Assembly: GCF_000559025.1 (NCBI RefSeq)
Contig: NZ_JAAN01000035.1
Span: 186,001 to 250,000 of the forward strand
Direction: 5' to 3'
From: Luteimonas huabeiensis HB2
GTDB lineage: Bacteria; Pseudomonadota; Gammaproteobacteria; Xanthomonadales; Xanthomonadaceae
DNA: 64,000 nucleotides
The notes under the pieces are model-generated. The model ran no database searches. It saw nothing but the letters and a program-made list of their open reading frames with translations, and was not told where the DNA came from. Position 1 is the stretch's first letter; each line of letters starts with the position of its first letter. Of the stretch, positions 62,433 to 64,000 are shown one piece after another. The position numbers and the translations under genes are program-made.

Positions 62433-62831
62433 TCAGCGCCAGCGGCGGCGATCGCGGTCGTAGCGCGGGTCGTAGTACTGCGCGGTGCAGCGGCCGCGGC
62501 TGTCGCAACGCACGTTGCGGCGATCGTGACGGCGGTCGCGCCGGTCGTCGTAGCGATGCGAATGGCGACGGTCGCGGTCGTACGCACGAGGGTCGTAGCG
62601 AGGCGCGTCGCGATAGTAGACCGGGCGACCGTAGCGGTCGCGACCGACGACCAGGCGCCGATCGTCGCCGTGGCGATAGTAGGGTTCGCCGCCGCGCAGG
62701 ATGACGTCGGCGGCATCGACGATGATGCGCACGAGTTCGTCGTCGGCATGCGCGGGCGTGGGCGCGAGCGCGACGGCGCCGAAACCGGCGGCGAGGACGA
62801 CGGGGGCGAACCAGCGGGAGAGGACGGACAT
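62433..62831 (-). CDS. Exported Arg/Asp/Tyr-rich low-complexity protein
   Basis: 132 residues. Signal peptide about 1-29 (cut after AHA). A short conserved-looking stretch, DDELVRIIVDAADVILRGG, is followed by about 80 residues rich in Arg, Asp, Tyr and His (YRHGDDRRL, RYDPRAYDRDRRH, RYDDRRDRRHDRR) with two Cys (NVRCDSRGRC) near the end. Such tails may bind polyanions or metals. Family not recognised; similar proteins are common in lysobacters. Confidence 0.7.
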   Translation of the reverse strand: MSVLSRWFAPVVLAAGFGAVALAPTPAHADDELVRIIVDAADVILRGGEPYYRHGDDRRLVVGRDRYGRPVYYRDAPRYDPRAYDRDRRHSHRYDDRRDRRHDRRNVRCDSRGRCTAQYYDPRYDRDRRRWR

Positions 62832-62962
62832 GGCAGGCGCTCCTGGCGACGCGGCCCCGCGACCATCGCGGCGGCGCCCCCACAACATGCGAACACCGAA
62901 GTGAACGCCGACTGGCTCCGCGTCGCCCGCGCGCACGCTCCCGCGCCCGGGATGGCTGCGGT

Positions 62963-63748
62963 TCACACGTAACCGTTTCCAGCGCGCGGCGCGTCTGGGC
63001 CGGCGGCCGCGGCCCGCGCGTCGAGCTCGCGGATCGCCCCGGGCAGGGCATGCAGATCCTCCACCTCGCGCATGCGCGCGCGCATCGCCGGCGCGATGTC
63101 GGCTTCCCGTTCGTGCTCCCAGGTCAGGTGGTAGGGCACGTGCACGGCCCAGGCGCCCAGCCGCAGCACCGGCGCGATGTCGGAGCGCAACGAGTTGCCG
63201 ACCATGCAGAACCGCGCCGGCGGCAGGCCGAACTCGTCCAGCACGCGCTGGTAGGTGGCGGCGTCCTTTTCGCTGACGATCTCGATGCGCCCGAACAGGT
63301 CGGCCAGGCCCGACTGGCGCACCTTCGCCTCCTGGTGGAACAGGTCGCCCTTGGTGATGAGGACGATGTCGTGATCGGCGGCCACGGCCTCGACCGCGGC
63401 GCGCACGCCCGGCAGCACTTCCACCGGATGACGCAGCATGTCCTTGGCGATGGCGACGATGCGGTGCAGATCGGCGGCGGCGATCCGCTGCGCGGTGATC
63501 TCCACCGCCGCCTCGATCATCGACAGCGCCATGCCCTTGACGCCGTAGCCGAACAGCGCGAGGTTGCCGCGCTCGATCGCCAGCAGCCGCTGCCGTGCGC
63601 GCGCGTCGTCGAGTTCCACGTAGGCGCCGACGATGCGCTCGAACTCGGCCTGCGCGGCGGCGAAGTAGTCCTCGCTGCGCCAGAGGGCGTCGTCGGCGTC
63701 GAAGCCGACGAGCCGGATGCCGGCTTCGAGCTGGGGGATCGCGTGCAT
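62963..63748 (-). CDS. HAD-family hydrolase
   Basis: 261-residue phosphatase-like protein of the haloacid dehalogenase superfamily. Motif I is LVGFDADDALWRSE (Asp nucleophile and Asp+2), motif II IVLITKGDL (Thr), motif III Lys in VSEKDAATYQ, and motif IV MVGNSLRSDIAPVL. A helical cap lies between about 25 and 110. Replacement of the usual DxT by DADDA is normal in this subgroup. No signal peptide. Substrate unknown. The ATG at 63748 (MHAIPQLEAGIRLVG) is chosen. Confidence 0.85.
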   Translation of the reverse strand: MHAIPQLEAGIRLVGFDADDALWRSEDYFAAAQAEFERIVGAYVELDDARARQRLLAIERGNLALFGYGVKGMALSMIEAAVEITAQRIAAADLHRIVAIAKDMLRHPVEVLPGVRAAVEAVAADHDIVLITKGDLFHQEAKVRQSGLADLFGRIEIVSEKDAATYQRVLDEFGLPPARFCMVGNSLRSDIAPVLRLGAWAVHVPYHLTWEHEREADIAPAMRARMREVEDLHALPGAIRELDARAAAAGPDAPRAGNGYV

Positions 63749-63800
63749 CCGTGCATTGTAGGCGGCCCGGCGCCGCGCCCCGCGGACGCCGTCGCCCGCG

Positions 63801-63842
63801 GCGCAAGGCACGAGGCGCGAGGCGCGAGGCACGAGGCGCGAG
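63801..63842. repeat. Six tandem heptamers upstream of the HAD gene
   Basis: GCGCAAG, GCACGAG, GCGCGAG, GCGCGAG, GCACGAG, GCGCGAG in perfect register, 52 bp before the HAD gene start. Same 7-bp phasing as the repeats at 9981 and 16258, but a different unit. Confidence 0.75.
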
Positions 63843-63956
63843 AATCGCGGCGCGAAAGCGCGCCCGGGCGCCTGTCCGACCACGACGATGCCGCGACCCG
63901 ATCCCCGATGCCTGCCGCTCGCACGCACTCCGCCGCGGGGCCGCGCGTCCAATGAG

Positions 63957-63980
63957 AAGGGCGGCCCGGAGGCCGCCCTT
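63957..63980. terminator. Inverted repeat near the window end
   Basis: AAGGGCGGCC pairs perfectly with GGCCGCCCTT around CGGA. It probably ends a gene that lies beyond the window. No T-tract is present. Confidence 0.45.
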
Positions 63981-64000
63981 CGTGGCGCCGCGACGCATCG

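Noticed and set aside
62959-62981. Third occurrence of the tyrosine operator (TTCACACGTAACCGTTTCC)
   Set aside because: Only about 15 of 20 bases match and the sequence is the coding end (GNGYV and stop) of the HAD hydrolase gene.

Overview
The window is one continuous stretch of very GC-rich, densely coding bacterial chromosome. Gene content and protein sequences point to a gammaproteobacterium of the Xanthomonadaceae/Lysobacteraceae (relatives of Xanthomonas, Lysobacter, Luteimonas). The clues are a Clp-type global regulator divergent from speD, a PhoPQ-type pair, a Xanthomonas-like purC starting with TTG, an E1-alpha/E1-beta/E2 2-oxoacid dehydrogenase operon, tryptophan 2,3-dioxygenase, a large TonB-dependent receptor and heptamer-phased intergenic repeats. 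I cannot fix the genus. There is no rRNA, prophage, insertion sequence, CRISPR array or plasmid function here. Two tRNA genes are present, Gln(CTG) and Thr(TGT).

Layout, left to right. 0-7 kb: 3' part of pilU; maiA and a fumarylacetoacetase gene (tyrosine degradation, lower part); a 2-oxoglutarate oxygenase; tRNA-Gln; rplM-rpsI; speD; clp; a GNAT acetyltransferase. 7.0-7.3 kb: two 105-bp direct repeats carrying DnaA-box-like 9-mers. 7.3-15.9 kb: tryptophan synthesis (trpG-trpD-trpC and trpE on the minus strand), a HAD phosphatase, a lipid kinase, an RraA-like protein and rpe. A Tat/lipoprotein D-amino-acid-oxidase homologue lies between trpE and trpG and appears circularly permuted. 15.9-25 kb: a J-domain protein, purC, a TPR/2OG-oxygenase protein, a TonB receptor, an Mpo1-like protein, an epimerase-like protein and a tandem universal stress protein. 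25-31 kb: a six-gene Mrp/Pha Na+(K+)/H+ antiporter operon with A and B fused. 31-40 kb: hmgA and hppD (tyrosine degradation, upper part) divergent from a MarR-type regulator, then POT and AbgT transporters, a CbiM-like membrane protein and kynA. 40-48 kb: a large secreted ExeM/NucH-type nuclease and the 2-oxoacid dehydrogenase operon, which has an SH3-like gene inserted before E2. 48-54 kb: MBL hydrolase, trpS, CsbD, entericidin, arginase, tRNA-Thr, SPOR protein, and a two-armed palindromic repeat array. 54-64 kb: birA-coaX, an MtfA-type peptidase, phoP-phoQ, dusA, several small envelope proteins and a HAD hydrolase.

How the genes fit together. Tyrosine degradation is split between two loci 30 kb apart, yet both carry almost the same 20-bp sequence (18 of 20 identical). 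At hppD it lies inside a well-formed sigma70 promoter and just upstream of the marR gene, so one MarR regulator probably controls both loci. Tryptophan metabolism is represented by synthesis (trpE, trpGDC), charging (trpS) and breakdown (kynA). The trpD-trpC and trpG-trpD spacers hold a perfect 13-bp hairpin and a heptamer repeat.

The most unusual items are the permuted oxidase, the shared tyrosine operator, the DnaA-box-like tandem repeat, the two-armed palindromic array and the heptamer-phased intergenic repeats. I found no convincing wholly new multi-gene system.
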